A DNA stretch of 64,000 nt from Atherinomorus stipes (taxonomy: Eukaryota; Chordata; Actinopteri; Atheriniformes; Atherinidae), in NCBI GenBank assembly GCA_023101725.1, contig JALJCO010003968.1:2337001-2401000 (forward strand). The letters are read 5' to 3'. Below the pieces are notes generated by a model. That model saw only the letters and a program-made list of their open reading frames with translations, was not told where the DNA came from and did not search any database. This document shows positions 36,501-48,800 of the stretch, in pieces. The translations under genes were made by a program, and so were the position numbers. The number at the start of each line of letters is the position of its first letter. Within the stretch, counting starts at the first letter, position 1.

Positions 36501-39500
36501 TTTAATCTTAATTTTAGTGTGGCTAAATTTTGCAGGTTACACCCTGAGAACATCACAGTCTCCATGTCTTACCATACCTTGATGGCCATTTAAACAATGC
36601 TGTTGGAAATGTGGGAAACAACGTAACTTACCTTTTTGTGGTCTTGCTCTTTCTATTCTCTTCTGCTCCAGTTCTGGATCAGTTGCCCTTCATGATGATG
36701 TCACATCCTCTGATCCCTGCCAGCCTGGCGCCGGCTTCCGTTTCCATGGCGATGGGCCAGATGAACCGACTGAGCACACTGGCTAGCATAGCCAATGTGG
36801 CGCAGCTCCACGCCAATCCCCCTGCCAGGGCTCCCACCTCAGTCATTAAGGTGAACTCAGAGGCCCATCAGCCCCGCGGGTCTGACAATCAGCCAGTAAC
36901 TGACTAAGTCTGTCTAACTTATTAACTCTGGGAAAAAGTAGAGCTTTACAAAAAAAAAAAAAAAACTAACGATATCTTAATTTTTCACCCCTTTCTTATC
37001 CAGAGATAGTCTTAAAGGCTACAATGATTATCAAAATGAATTCATTTTTCTACCTTATATGCTAAATTTATAACCAAGTTCTGGCTAAAACTCAGGAAAT
37101 ATCTATCAGCAGATATCTGAGTTCTGGATTGCTACCAAAGAGTAATCATCTGTTCTTGGGCTTCAATCCCATATCTTTTTGAACATTTTTTAGTTATGTT
37201 CTCATCAGTAACAGAAAGCTGCATTGCCGGGTAACAACAATGCAGACAAAAGTTATAAAACACTTAACTGGTCTTCACTGAACACTTCAATGTTTTTATG
37301 AAGTAATTAATAAGTATAAATGTATAAGTCTTGCAATATGGCGTAGTAATGGCTTAAACAGTGATTAGCAGCACTTGCAGCTGCTGGTGAGGAGTAGCTG
37401 TTACACTGCAAAAACAAAACACAGCTAGGCTACAGTATGTTCTTCAAAACCTGAAAAAACACACACTGTATATTAAACAAACAGTATCTGAGGGGAAATG
37501 TGTTTAATATCTTCCATCAAACTCAAACAGCTAGCAAAGAACCTGTTGGCTTGCTACGAGCTACCTTCAGCTAAAGTTATCATTTTCTCTTTTTTGCTCC
37601 ATCTTCTCTTTATACATAAAAATGACTCATAGTTATGATAATTCAAGGTATTTTCCATCTTAACTAAATCCTACTGGAGGAAGAAACTCACTCGAAAAAC
37701 AAATAGAATTTGCTTTGGTAAGCATAGAGGCAGTGATAGTTAGACTAGTGCTAGATTGGATCAGCTAAGGTATGCTGTGCTAGGCCTAGATGTTGCACTG
37801 TTTGCAATTTCTGACAAAACACTGCTGCTACAATCTCCAGTTTCTTTTTCCCTGTGATATGTGGTGAAATATTCAGATGGAATTCAATTCCTAAAATGTA
37901 ATGAAATGTGGTAAATGGCGATAAAAACTTGGGGGATTTGGGGGAGTGGGTAGCCTAGTGGCAATGTTGCAGGCCCTGGCGCGGCAGACCCGGGCTCGAG
38001 TCCCCGACATGACACCCAGCTGAGCAAGGTCCTTAACCCTGTAATTGGCTGCCCACTGCTCTTAGGTTAAACCTGAGAAGGGTTGAATGCAGACAACACA
38101 TTTCCTAATTGGTGTTCATAAAGTATATATTATTATTAAATTTATAGATACAGAAGATAAGAAATACATTTCTATTTACCATGGTTCTATTACTTGTAAA
38201 ACCACCAAATTTTGATTAACATCTAAGATAATACCTCTTGATTTTGACTGTTTAATTTCTCCTGGCATTCATTGGAGATGATCCCTCAAATATCGATACG
38301 TTTAATTTTTGGCATTTCTTTCTGGGGTTGACATAATCAGCCTAAAAGCACAAAGTGATGAATCCTGAAATTTCCATGTTATTTTCACACAGTTAAAACA
38401 TTTATTTTTTATTTACTTGTTAACTTTGTACATTTTATTTAATATATACCATTGTATTTTTTTTGTCAGGAGCGAGTGCGGGACAGCCCATCTCCTTCTC
38501 CCTCACTGGAGGAAGCTCAGATGTCATCCAACCACAGCAGTAGTGTGTCAAGTTCGCCGTCTCACACCGAACGCATTGCAGAAACCACACGTATGTACTC
38601 ATCTGTGTCTGCACTTTGACAGGTGGCAGAGACACACTCTTACAAATATGAAGGATGCTTCAGCATCACATCTTGTCAAGAATTCAGGAGCTGCATTCTT
38701 TTTAACTTTATTTTCTCTTTAGATTCACTTCATGACGGCCTATCGTCGAGTCACAGTCTGCTGGGACATTCTCCTGGCATCATGCAAGGCCCCCGAGAGA
38801 CAGACGTGACTTCAGTGGAGTACAACAAGGAGAACAAGAGAAGCCACAGTGACAGAGGTAAGACTCGCTAAAATGTGGTGCAGCACAGCTCTGATTAATA
38901 TGAGACAAATCACAAATCTAATACTTTGTTTTCTATTTAGATGTTTTGCATCACTCAAATTTATTGAACAAAAGATTTAACCTCGCTTCAAAAGGCAACT
39001 TCTTGCTGTTTTCTGAGAATTTCTTGTTGCAGTCATTAATCATTTAGTAATAATAATGAGTAATGATTACTTCTCAGAAAAATCAATCACCTTTGAACAA
39101 AAGCTGTCGATACCAAAGAAATATGCCATTTCCCTACAATCCATCCATCTCTGTCATCGTTTATGCTCTGTGGATTTAAACACCTGTAGAAGATGTGTGA
39201 GCTTTTTTGACATTGTTTGTTCCAATAGAAAGGATCTGCAGTGGTTTAATAAGACAGAAATACTAGTAAATGGTCGATAAGTATTCACTGTCTTACCCTT
39301 TCTCTTCAACTCCACTCCTCCTTGCTGTCAGAGCCCCCCCGGCTTCCCGCAGTGAGCAAAGACAAATAATTCTGCAAAACAGGACTCCATTAGACCAGGA
39401 AGCAGTGTTACATTAGTGAGCCATTTGCCGGGCCGCGGCCTAACGAGCCAGGCGGCCTCCCGCACTCTCAGCTGGACCTCATCTGCATAACGACTGCCTC

Positions 39501-42500
39501 CCTGTCGTTAGGGCCCGCGTTGCCACGGCGCTGCAACGTCAGTTGTTTGGTTCTCTCTGTCAGGGAGGTTTGCATTAGCTTAATGAGGACTGTTCAAGGA
39601 CAAACAGTCAGCAGAAATCTACAGCTACAGAAAGAGTGAGGGAGACGGTGAGATGTTTGCATGTGGCTTTTTATGTGTATGCACGCGCCTGTGCAGATGT
39701 ATTCTAATATCGAATCACATTATTCAGTAATCAAATCTAAACATCACAAAGGCCTCCCAGGTAAGGTTTTAGATGCTGTCAGGTATCTGTGAACATATTG
39801 ACAAAGCGGTGATGGCACCAGCAACGTGAATGCCATGCATCACATATCTCATTTATGCAATTGATTTTCAATTGATTTTCCTGCATGCAAATGAAACCTG
39901 TACATTTGCTGGATTGCAAGCTTTTGTATTTGACCTAGAACATCACAGGATAGGTTTATCGTGGATTGAACAGTTTCAAAGAGCCCTTCAGCGCTGTCAT
40001 TCTGTCAATCCATTGTATGATAATCTGTGCGTGTGTGAGAGACAGTTTTGGCTGTGTGTGCTCTTTTTAGTGGTCTTTGAACAACGTATCCATGCAGCAG
40101 AGATCAGAGGCCATCCCTGACACCTCACTCCCATTAACTAAACATCAGCAGAATTTTATTCTCTCTCTGTGTGTCTCTCCCCCCCCCCCCACTCCTCGCC
40201 TTTCCGTTCTCTTCCGCTGACTGGCAGTCTTCACATGGTGAAGTTCATTAGCCCTGGGGACGGGTGGGAGAGGAATAAGAGAGGGGAAAAAGAGAGCTGA
40301 AGTTGGGAAGAAAAGAGAAAAACAGACAGTGACCTTGGTTAGAGAGATGGGTAAATGATCAAACAAGCTGGCAGCTGTGTGTGTGTGTGTGTGTGTATTT
40401 ATGCCAAACGGTATGTGTGAGAGTGAGGTAAAGTAGGCGTAAAACAGTAACTCAATAAAGGATCAGTCACATCCAAGGAGCCTGGGGAGCCCACGCTGCT
40501 GACTGCGCACTTCAGCGGCTATGAATGTGTGTGCGTTTATGTGTGTGTCTGTGTGTGAGCCACAGGAGTGTAGTTGGATGCCCTCCGCTGAGCTCGCCAG
40601 CACCTGCTAATTACCTTTCTCTACAGAGCAATGCTTTTAGCAAGAAAGAAGGAGAAAGGGGAGGTGTGTGTGTGTGTATGTGTGTGTGCGCGCGTGTTGG
40701 GGAGGGGTGGAGGGGGGTATTGCTTCTCATCTGTGAAACACCTTGAATGTGACAGTTGCCAAGACGTGAGGCCGAGGCAGAGAAGGGGAGGTGGGTGGAT
40801 TTGGAGCAGAAGATGCTGTGGTCAGCTAAGTAGAGAAAACACCATCATTTGTCACAGACAGAGAAAAGTGCCAGATATCACATCGCACGTTCGCACTCAT
40901 CTCTGCTCCAATAACCGCCGGACTCCCAGGACGTCGCCGTCCTCGGTGGCTTAGATGACAGTCAGTGCGTAAAGTGAGCAACTGCCTCATACAGGAGGCA
41001 AAAAAAAAAAAAAAAATGCAGAAAATGGCTAATCTTCATCTCCCTGATTGTCACGAATAGGGAACATGCAGTTCTCAGGTTTACAAACAGATGGTCATCC
41101 ATAATGCAGGTTCTTAACTGCTTTTATGGGAGATGTCAAGCTGTGATGCATTATCAATAGGCAGGCTGCCATCTAATAAAGGGTAACCACATTTTTAAAA
41201 CCCCAAACCAGAACTCCTGCGTACATGTGCATACACTTGCGCACCGTAATTAAAACACTCATAGTTCTGTTAAGCTTGACATGTCCACACAAAATGAAGC
41301 AAATTTACCAGAAAGCTAGGAATTTGCATCACACTTTGATTACATATTGATGTGGGATTATTGATCCTTTTTCCGATTTTAATAGAAAACCTGAATGCTT
41401 GGAAACAACATGCCATGCTAAATCATAAAAATTTGTTAAGTTGCTAAAGAGAAAGTAGAGACTGATCACACAAGGGATTGAGCGATGGTTTACAGAAAAA
41501 AGCCTGATGGTTGTGTCAAACTAATGTGCCAAATATGAGGAATTAATCTACATACACATTTGGTGTTATTGTAACATTGAATGAATCAGATTGTTCTTCC
41601 TTTCACAGTTTTGTGCAGTCTTTGTTTTTTTATTTCTTTATTTTTTATTTTTACATAATTCATTTGCTAAAAAGGTGGGAAAGACATTTATGTAAGACAT
41701 ATGAAATTCATATTAATCTCTTAAGCGTTTTGAAAAATCAGCTGTTTTGATCAAAATTATGTTTTTTGACATTTTTGCCTCGAAGAAAATCTCTTAAAGC
41801 TTAAAAAGTGGCTCGGGTATGACTTTATACTTTTGGCTCACTTAGTGGATGAGAATATCTGTGTATGTTCTCCCTTGAATATTCTAATAAGAGGTTGTTG
41901 CAAAGTAGTCTCTGGATTGATCTCGAACTTTCTCTGTCTACAAGCTCAGTAAAATCCTCTGCTAAATATAATGTCCCATCCATATCTTCACAGCCTGGCC
42001 TATATTTTTATATTGAGGTCAACCAGCCATACTTGTTTGAACCAGACGACAATTCATAACAAGAGAAGATGATTTATACATTGTTTTTTTATCACATCAC
42101 ATGCATGTTACTGATGTCTTTATATAATATGATGTCACTATTGTATAGAATATCTGAAGTGTCAGTCGAGGTGAATCAGAGCTCACTGTGTTAAACTGAT
42201 TGAGTCAGGAGTGTATCAGCCTGACTGACTAGACATCAAACTGTCTCTCTGCCCTCCAGATAACAGCTCCTTGGCTGCCCAGACAACCAGGGAGAGCTGT
42301 GATAGACAAGTCTACCAGAAACCCCCATCAGGCAGGGAGACCTGTGAGAGGGTATCTTACCCTGCAGGACAGAAGCTCCCAGCAGGTCTCCACCACGCTC
42401 CCTTCATCTTCCCGGAAGGCTTGTCCTCCATAGAGACCCTGCTCACAAACATCCAGGTGAGGCTCTGCTGGGGCTTTATTATTATCATATTCTAAGATGA

Positions 42501-45451
42501 ATAGGAAGGATGAGACACTCTCTGGGATTTCCTGAAATGGTAAATAGCAGACAAGGCAGACATTTAGGATACGCAGTAATTGAGTTGGGCGTGTGCTGAC
42601 CTGCTTCTCAGATTTTACATGTCTTTGTTATAGTGTAGTCACAAAAGAGATCCTTCTCTGGCTGGGTTTTCACAACAAGGAAAAAAATCAACCTCATCTG
42701 ACCCTGATGAGGCAGTTTCACTTTTGCAAAAGTATGTTACTAAGAATTTAATTTTCTAGTTTTCATGCCTGAGTAATCTTAGGAATTATGCACAAGTGAA
42801 ACAATGGCCTAAAAGATTTCCTCATGAAGAGATATAAACCTTTACAATGGGCTTATTAACATGCATTAGCCACGATAATATAAATCTAAAAAATGCCTTT
42901 GTTTAAGTTTATGATTCTGGGACGCAGGTTTCTCTCTGGGGTTTTTAAACACTTGAAGGAGACAGACATCTCCTCTGGCTCTTGCTCAGTGTGTAACCTG
43001 TTGGTGCACGCCTGTGTGTCTCCAAGCAGGGTCTGTTGAGGGTCGCCATAGAGAACGCCCGAGCACAGGAGAAGCAGGATCAGCTGGAGAGGACAGAGCT
43101 GAAGATGGAGCTTGTTCGAGAGAGGGAGCTCAGAGAGACGTTGGAGAGACAGCTAAGCATGGAGCAGAAAAACAGAGGTACAATTGTCAGTGTTAATGTT
43201 ACATTTTCCACTTTTACCAATATGGGCTGCCAGTGTTGATTAAAGTGCTGCATTTCCCTTTAAGAAATTTATCCAGACCAGCACTGTGTGTGTTTTACCG
43301 CCTAAACACTGATGATTTTGCAGTGTAGCAAAGAAGGTTGGTTTAATCCATTTCAAAGCTGACAGGGCGTCCATTAACTGGAAAATCAGATAAGGAAGTG
43401 AGGACACCTACAGTATATTACCCCTCAAAGCAGCTGCAGAGGTGAATTAAACTGAGATTGGCAGTATACTATAAACTAAATCAAGTTTGGCAACTTTGCA
43501 AAAGCTGTCATCTGCAGCACAGTCAGAGTAAAATCCAACCAAGGACATTTGGTTTGATGAGACGAGGGTAAACGTAAAACCCAAACAACCAGCTACACGA
43601 TGCTGCATACCTGTTGAATGTAATGGTGTATGGAGCTGCTGTAAACTAGGATTTCGATCATTCAAACCACCTTCATGATGTGTTGCACCAAATTTTTGCA
43701 TATGCAAGTTAAGAAACACTTGAAAATATCTCAGAATCTCTCAGAGCTGCCTCACAAGAAATATAACTCCTGCTCAAAAGGTCAAGTGTAAGGAAACTAG
43801 AAGTAATTTGATTGCAAAGCAAATTAATATGCAAGTGCATATTTATTTGACATCCTTTTTATGTTTTCCCTTCTCCTCTGCAGTTTTGATTCAGAAACGC
43901 CTGAAGAAAGAAAAGAGGAGTAAGAGGAGACTTCAGGAGGCCCTGGAGGAGGAGGTCAAACTCCGTGATCAAGCGGAGCACAGCCTGCTGCACACTGCCA
44001 ACACACACATAGGTACAGACTCAATCCTACTCTAAAATATTATTTGAAATATTTCTCTTTCTTCTCAAAACTTGAGCTTATCCTCATTATCATATTGGGT
44101 GTCTCCAAGCTTTCAGTGCAACTTAGTCATGACTGTTCATTAGCCTCTAATTAAGTGTCTTTATTAATTAATGACCAAACCACAGGCCATCAATCATCGG
44201 CAGCCCCTCCTCACACAGAATCTGTGACCCAAGACGTGGATGGGAGCAGCCACGATGACAACCGGCTGGACACCAAGGCGACAGTACAAGGTGCAGCTGT
44301 CCAGATAACAAACACTGCTGTCTCAGTGTGTCGCTGCGAAAACAGCCTCATATTTTCATCAGTTAATATTTGACTTCTGTTTTTGTTATTTACAGCAAAG
44401 ATGTCAATGCTAAAACAATCTGTCACTCAGTGAGAGTTGGCTTTTTTGGTTTTTGTTCCATTGAGAGATCCTCACACAGTAAATGAAAGCATGAAAATTG
44501 TAAGGTTTTACATTTGGAAAGACACTGCACCAAGTTTGATTCCCCCCTTTCCAAAAGAAATCCATTTCACTGTTAGCATAGTAATAGACCTGCTGGTTGG
44601 GATTTATTTAGCTCCTGTCGACTGAGCTAAGACAACAGATTTAGTTTTTTTCACCTACTCGCAGCTTTTTGATGCTTAACTGACCGGTCTAGTGGAAGGG
44701 CTTTGAAAGATTTCACAGGGAGACCGCTCCTGAGAAATTGAGCAAAATCAAATGAAGCATGAGACAGTTCACTGGGGCTACCGTTTTAATGGAGACAGGC
44801 CTTTTAATATATTTATTTTGCCTACATTATTGTCTTCACAGGGACAGATTAATGAGAAAATCCCACGTGTAACATCTTAAACAGACAGAAAAAGAAACGG
44901 CCATGATCTCTAACTCGGCCTCATCAAAAGAGTGCATGGTTCCAGCCCACCTCTGCTCCGCACTGTGCCAAGACAGCCAAACCAGACAGTGTGCTTGTTC
45001 AAAAGCAATTTTTAATTGAATGTCAGTGAAGCAAGAAGAGAACTGGCCACTAATTAATGGCTGTCTTTAATTGTCCTCATGACGAGTTTGTTTGGACATC
45101 ATTTGCATAATTAACACCCTGTAATAAATCATTTAAAGGGGAATTGTCTGTCAGACAGCAGGGCAGGATGTGATTCCTTTGTGCCAGGAAGTTTTATCAC
45201 CAAAAATGAGGATCAGGGGCAGAAAAGGGCTTTGAACTTAATAATGCTCTTTTGTTAATGATCTTTGGTTATGGCTTTGCAGGAGATACTTCAGTATTTA
45301 TATGAACTCATTATTTCTCACAGTATTCTCCTTCACAAATTCAAAGAGTTCAGTTAACTGGTTTTTATACATCTTGAATGCTTGGGATAACCTGAACTTA
45401 TTTTGGATTCCAGAGGGCAGAGTGTTCCTTCAAGCCACCGGGATGTACTGA
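22860..45451 (+). CDS. dach1: dach1, dachshund family transcriptional co-repressor
   Basis: Dach1 works in the nucleus with Six/Eya and Smad partners in eye, limb and kidney development. Eleven exons: 22860-23443, 30280-30389, 33253-33360, 36672-36850, 38470-38590, 38723-38857, 42260-42456, 43030-43177, 43884-44012, 44186-44290, 45414-45451. Phases agree throughout and give 617 residues. Residues about 99-194 are the SKI/DACH DNA-binding box (LICLPQAFDVFLKHLVGG, VVCNVEQVRVLRGLGAIQPG). Next come SSRPGRPPKR, the LPFMMM motif and VRDSPSPSPSLEE. From about residue 459 the DachBox-C (LSSIETLLTNIQGLLRVAIE) runs into a long charged coiled coil. The end, EGRVFLQATGMY, resembles the DACH1 rather than the DACH2 terminus. 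The protein is short (human 700-760): the Gly/Ser runs and the segment with SDGSWDKE are absent. The N-terminus is Ala/Pro/Ser-rich; the first ATG was chosen, an alternative being codon 4. Confidence 0.95.
24311..24500. promoter_or_regulatory. Candidate dach1 intronic enhancer
   Basis: A repeat-free block with GATGATTAAATGAATTCTCG, TTATGATGCGATTATG and TAAATTAGC, rich in homeodomain-like cores. Such sequence in a DACH1 intron is typical of deeply conserved enhancers. No alignment was possible, so this is inference from composition and position. Confidence 0.35.
26759..26807 (+). repeat. (GT)n microsatellite, about 24 units
   Basis: An uninterrupted GT run in dach1 intron 1. The apparent ORFs on both strands across it only translate the repeat. 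Confidence 0.95.
27692..27737 (+). repeat. (TG)n microsatellite
   Basis: An uninterrupted TG run of about 23 units in dach1 intron 1, followed by CGCGTGAG. Confidence 0.95.
28506..28538 (+). repeat. (GT)n microsatellite
   Basis: About 16 GT units in dach1 intron 1. Confidence 0.95.
28905..29035. promoter_or_regulatory. Candidate dach1 intronic enhancer
   Basis: Between two stretches of CA/TG repeats lies a repeat-free block with TGTCAGCTGTCACA (a TALE/E-box-like palindrome), CCCATAATAAGAGACAATAA, CTCATTAAAACC and ATCAAATTAACCTTTGAAC (the last resembling a TCF or nuclear-receptor half site). Confidence 0.3.
29221..29385. promoter_or_regulatory. Candidate dach1 intronic enhancer with POU octamer
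   Basis: A repeat-free island contains GGTAATTGATGAATTA, the exact octamer ATGCAAAT at 29282-29289, CCATTAATC, CTTAATGACG and TCTAATTAAAATC. Clustered octamer and TAAT sites without any coding potential are the usual look of vertebrate developmental enhancers. Evidence is compositional only. Confidence 0.4.
30390..33252 (+). other. dach1 intron 2
   Basis: No further exon was recognised. The first 130 bp hold a poly(A) run joined to a long (TA)n. Later sequence is AT-rich with a purine-rich part near 32430-32520 and a pyrimidine-rich tract before exon 3. Confidence 0.55.
30440..30519. repeat. A17 followed by (TA)n
   Basis: A run of 17 A at 30440-30456 passes directly into about 31 TA units up to 30519, 50 bp after the exon 2 donor. 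Such TA runs can extrude as cruciforms and vary in length. Confidence 0.95.
33361..36671 (+). other. dach1 intron 3, nothing coding recognised
   Basis: Ordinary AT-rich intron with short CA tracts (34868-34878, 35330-35342) and poly(C) near 36292. I looked here for the exon that in mammals encodes GSWDKETLPSSP and the following MPGARSLPL region and did not find it. Confidence 0.55.
36851..38469 (+). other. dach1 intron 4
   Basis: AT-rich intron. Apart from the tRNA-derived SINE near 37930-38140 nothing is recognised. Confidence 0.55.
37930..38140 (+). mobile_element. tRNA-derived SINE
   Basis: GGGTAGCCTAGTGGCAATGT from 37949 is an A-box-like start and GGGCTCGAGTCC at about 37992-38003 is a B-box (pol III promoter), about 40 bp apart as in tRNA genes. 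A body with GAGCAAGGTCCTTAACCCTG follows, and the copy ends in AAAGTATATATTATTATTAAA, the simple-repeat tail usual for such SINEs. It lies in the sense direction of dach1. Confidence 0.75.
38858..42259 (+). other. dach1 intron 6
   Basis: No exon recognised. It holds a GC-richer island at 39415-39600 described separately, TG tracts at 40377-40396, 40517-40557 and 40663-40693, an A17 run at 41000-41016, and AT-rich remainder. Confidence 0.55.
39415..39600. promoter_or_regulatory. GC-rich candidate regulatory island in dach1 intron 6
   Basis: Unlike its surroundings this block is GC-rich with many CpGs (GGGCCGCGGCCTAACGAGCC, GGGCCCGCGTTGCCACGGCG) and also holds CTCATCTGCATAACGAC and GCATTAGCTTAATGAGGAC. 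It has no ORF with family similarity. It may be an enhancer or an internal promoter; neither can be shown by reading. Confidence 0.35.
45005..45170. promoter_or_regulatory. Candidate enhancer in the last dach1 intron
   Basis: A repeat-free stretch contains TTTTTAATTGAATG, CCACTAATTAATGGC, TCTTTAATTGTCC, CATTTGCATAATTAACACC (an octamer-like site, ATTTGCAT reading the other strand) and AATAAATCATTTAAAGG. Density of homeodomain cores is high. Inference from composition only. Confidence 0.4.
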
Positions 45452-45985
45452 GCCAGAGGTGGATGGGTGGATGGATGAATGAATGAACGGATGAAAGAGC
45501 AGAGTGATGAAGATTCTTCATTTATGACAAACACAGTCGACAGGCATGCTCAGTCCTGCAGTGGCATCTGGGACCCAAATCTCCACCTCCCCCACATCTC
45601 AAGGGTGACATCTGAACTTTCTCATCGCTCTCTTGTTTAATTTATTGCATTTATCACCAAATCTCAGCTGTAGTGGGAAGAATACTTTATTCTGATGTTG
45701 TGTTTGACTGTGTTTCTTTCAATCAAGGTTTTTAGATCCTAGATGAAGATGACCATAGATGTTTTTTGTCAGTGCTGTTTATTTGGACACAAGTGATGAA
45801 TATAACTTGCAACAGAGTTGTGTACATATATATAGTCATCATTTTTATTATTATTATGAGAAAAAAAACATAATGGCATGTTGTACAGTCAGTAAATGAC
45901 TTGTATTGTGTATGTTACGCATTAGTGCAGTTTGACAATACAAACAATACAAATCCTTTTTATTAAACCGTGTCATTGCTTGCTT
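45452..45985 (+). other. dach1 3' UTR
   Basis: Non-coding sequence after the stop TGA at 45449-45451. It includes GGATGGATGAATGAATGAAC-type short repeats near 45470. ATTAAA at 45962-45967 is the best poly(A) signal; an earlier end cannot be excluded. Confidence 0.5.
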
Positions 45986-46350
45986 CTTTATTTCTCATGT
46001 CGTTTCAAACATTCAGTTTGATAGATTTTCAAAATGTGATTATATGAAAGCATCTTTACCTTTACTGCAACATGTCTAGTGTGATGTGGACTGTGTGTGT
46101 GGAGGAAAAAGAAATCTGTGTGTCTGTGACATCTGCATGTGAAGGTATGGGGAATGATGTGGCATCGATTCTTTTTACATCTCCAAAAACATTCACATGT
46201 AAATATTGACAGAGGGACATGAAAGGTGACGAGCAGGGTCGTATGTAAGCTGTCCATCAGTGAAACATGTTGACAGCACACAATCCCACTGTGGATGCGC
46301 TTATTTATTTATTTTTTCTGTTTTTCCCTCAGAATAGAAAAGACTGATGG

Positions 46351-46381
<31 letters not shown>

Positions 46382-48365
46382 AAGAGAGAGAGAAAGAGAG
46401 AGAGAAGTACACAAATTCTTGTTCAAAGAGTGCTAACTTTCCTGCCATGTAAAAATTTGCCGGTTGTTTTATCCTTGCTTTCCGAACAAAATCACTGACA
46501 GTAGATCCACTGTCGTAATCAGACTAATTGTAAAAACATGCTAATTTTAATCAAATTTTGTTTTTTGTTTTTTTTATGTTAAAAATTAGAAGAAAAAATT
46601 CCACGTAAACAAGCTCAAACATTTGAAGTCTACAAAAAATATTTTGCAACTCGGAGATTGTGTGTGCTTCTTTCAGTGAACAATTTCCTCGATAAATATT
46701 TTTCTGAAGTCCTAAGAAATACATTTCACTTTGTTCCCAACCCATTTTAATGCCAAAGAAATTTTTGCAGTCAGCCAGGTTTTCCTCATGCAACCTTGTG
46801 TCCACGTGCAGGGTGCCATTTCCTGGACACAGGCAGATAAGCGGTGAAGCAAGACTAAAACAATACCACCGTTACAAGCAATTCTTCCTGAGTACACAGC
46901 AGCTGACAAGTGAAGAGCAATGATTCACAGAAATGAATGTGTGAATGAGTCATCAGCTTTTCAGATGACCACCTCAGAGGCTGTCTTGACCGAAAAGGTT
47001 TGTGACTTCATTCGGCGCTGTTCTACTCTTTCACGCTCCCTTGTATCTCTTTTTGTCTCACACACATCAGCACACACACACACACTAACGCATCCCTCAT
47101 AATTCACTGAGTAGCATTGTCCTGCCGAGAGATGTGTAATGGAAAAGATAAATGGAGGATAAAGCTAAGGTGACAGGCCTGAGCATGCACGTGCGTTCGT
47201 GTATTTGCATATGTGTGTGTGCGTGTGCTCGCATGTGTGCACTGCACAACAGACCAGCAAACCATCTGCTCATCTCCTCTTAATGAACAAAGCAAACAGC
47301 AGGAGTCAAGGCTGTCTCCAAATCTGGAGTCTCTTTATTGGTAAGCACACACAAACACACACATACACACATCTCTGTGCTGTTTAATCTGATTATCTTT
47401 GATTGAGAACAGGGGCAAAGCAACCTTTTCAGACCTCACTCCCACATCAGTGACAGAGAAGGTCTGAAACACAATTAGCAAGCTGTTACTGAGCTCTGCT
47501 TTGCAGTCACATCTGACCACAGGCAGCCAAATAGACCTAATGGGCGGGAACTAACCAATGGGAACTAACACAACTGCATCTGTGGATGATGGGGAAATGC
47601 AACACTATTAGACAGCTGTTCACCATATCTTTTCAAATGTACTTGGATGAAGCATAAGCATTGGATCAAATGGCTTAGAAGCAAGCACAGCCAGGCAAGA
47701 GCAGAAACACGCTGTTTGATGTGAACAAAACTGGCAGCTATTGAACTAAAAGACAAAAGGACCTCTGTAAAGGAAGTCTGAACTGACTTGATATGACACT
47801 ATCCACATAAAGCCAGGGGACCATAAGAAAAAGTCATTAATTTGTACTTTGTTTAGTTACATCTTTTTCAAAGCCAGAGGATGATTAACACTGTAACCAC
47901 TGTGTGTTACAGTAGCAAGTCATATGGCCTCAAGACATCAAACATTCCCTGTGCTTCTTGGATGCATAGTTAACTAGAAATAAGTATTACACTATATTCA
48001 GTGGTCATAGATGACATGTTTAAAGATTAAACATGATAAGAACTGTGCTTCAGGGTACTGAGATGATGTGTGAGGTTCATAAGATAATAGAGGGGTGGTA
48101 TCATAAGTCAGAAGACCCCTCATCAGGGGGATAATCCGACTACATGATCTGCCCCAATGAAATGCTTATGAACCCTACACTTAATCCCAGCTGGAAGGAA
48201 GCTACAGTTGTTAGATGAGTGGTGATCAGCCTGAGGGTGCAGATCTCCTGATGACTACTGGACAGACAAGAGCTTACAGATGAAGTTGACCCTGTGCTTA
48301 CTGCTGGATGGGTGTGCTGTATTGTAGAAACGACAAAGAACATTTTAGAGAATGTGGTCAAAGAA

Positions 48366-48431
48366 ATTATTATTATTGTTATTGTAATTATCATCATCAT
48401 CATCATCATTATTATTATTATTATTATTATT
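48366..48431. repeat. Compound (ATT)n(ATC)n(ATT)n microsatellite
   Basis: A run of ATT, then six or seven ATC units, then more ATT units, ending in an AT-rich T run. Confidence 0.95.
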
Positions 48432-48627
48432 TTTTTTATTTTTCACAAAATCAGATTTTGGTCTAAATAAGCCACATGTTTTTTTGTGGCATTTTTTTTT
48501 TTATCAGACAGAACTTTGAATATTCACATTAAATTATTCAAATTAACTTTCTCTTTTAATTTTATTGATACTGTACATTAATTCATTATAAATATTTTAT
48601 CAGGTATCAAAATCTGGGATTCATTAT

Positions 48628-48800
48628 AATAATAATAATAATAGTAATAATAATAATGGTAATAATAATAATTATATTATTATTATTAATAATAATATAA
48701 TCATCATCATTATTAATAATAATAATAATATTAGTTATTATCATTATTATTATTATCATTGATGATGATGATGATGATGATGATAATAATAATAATAGTA
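48628..48800. repeat. Compound AAT/ATT/ATC/GAT trinucleotide repeat
   Basis: About 170 bp made almost only of AAT units, then ATT, ATC, AAT, ATT and GAT units, then AAT again. The changes between a unit and its complement make it self-complementary and able to form hairpins. Confidence 0.95.
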
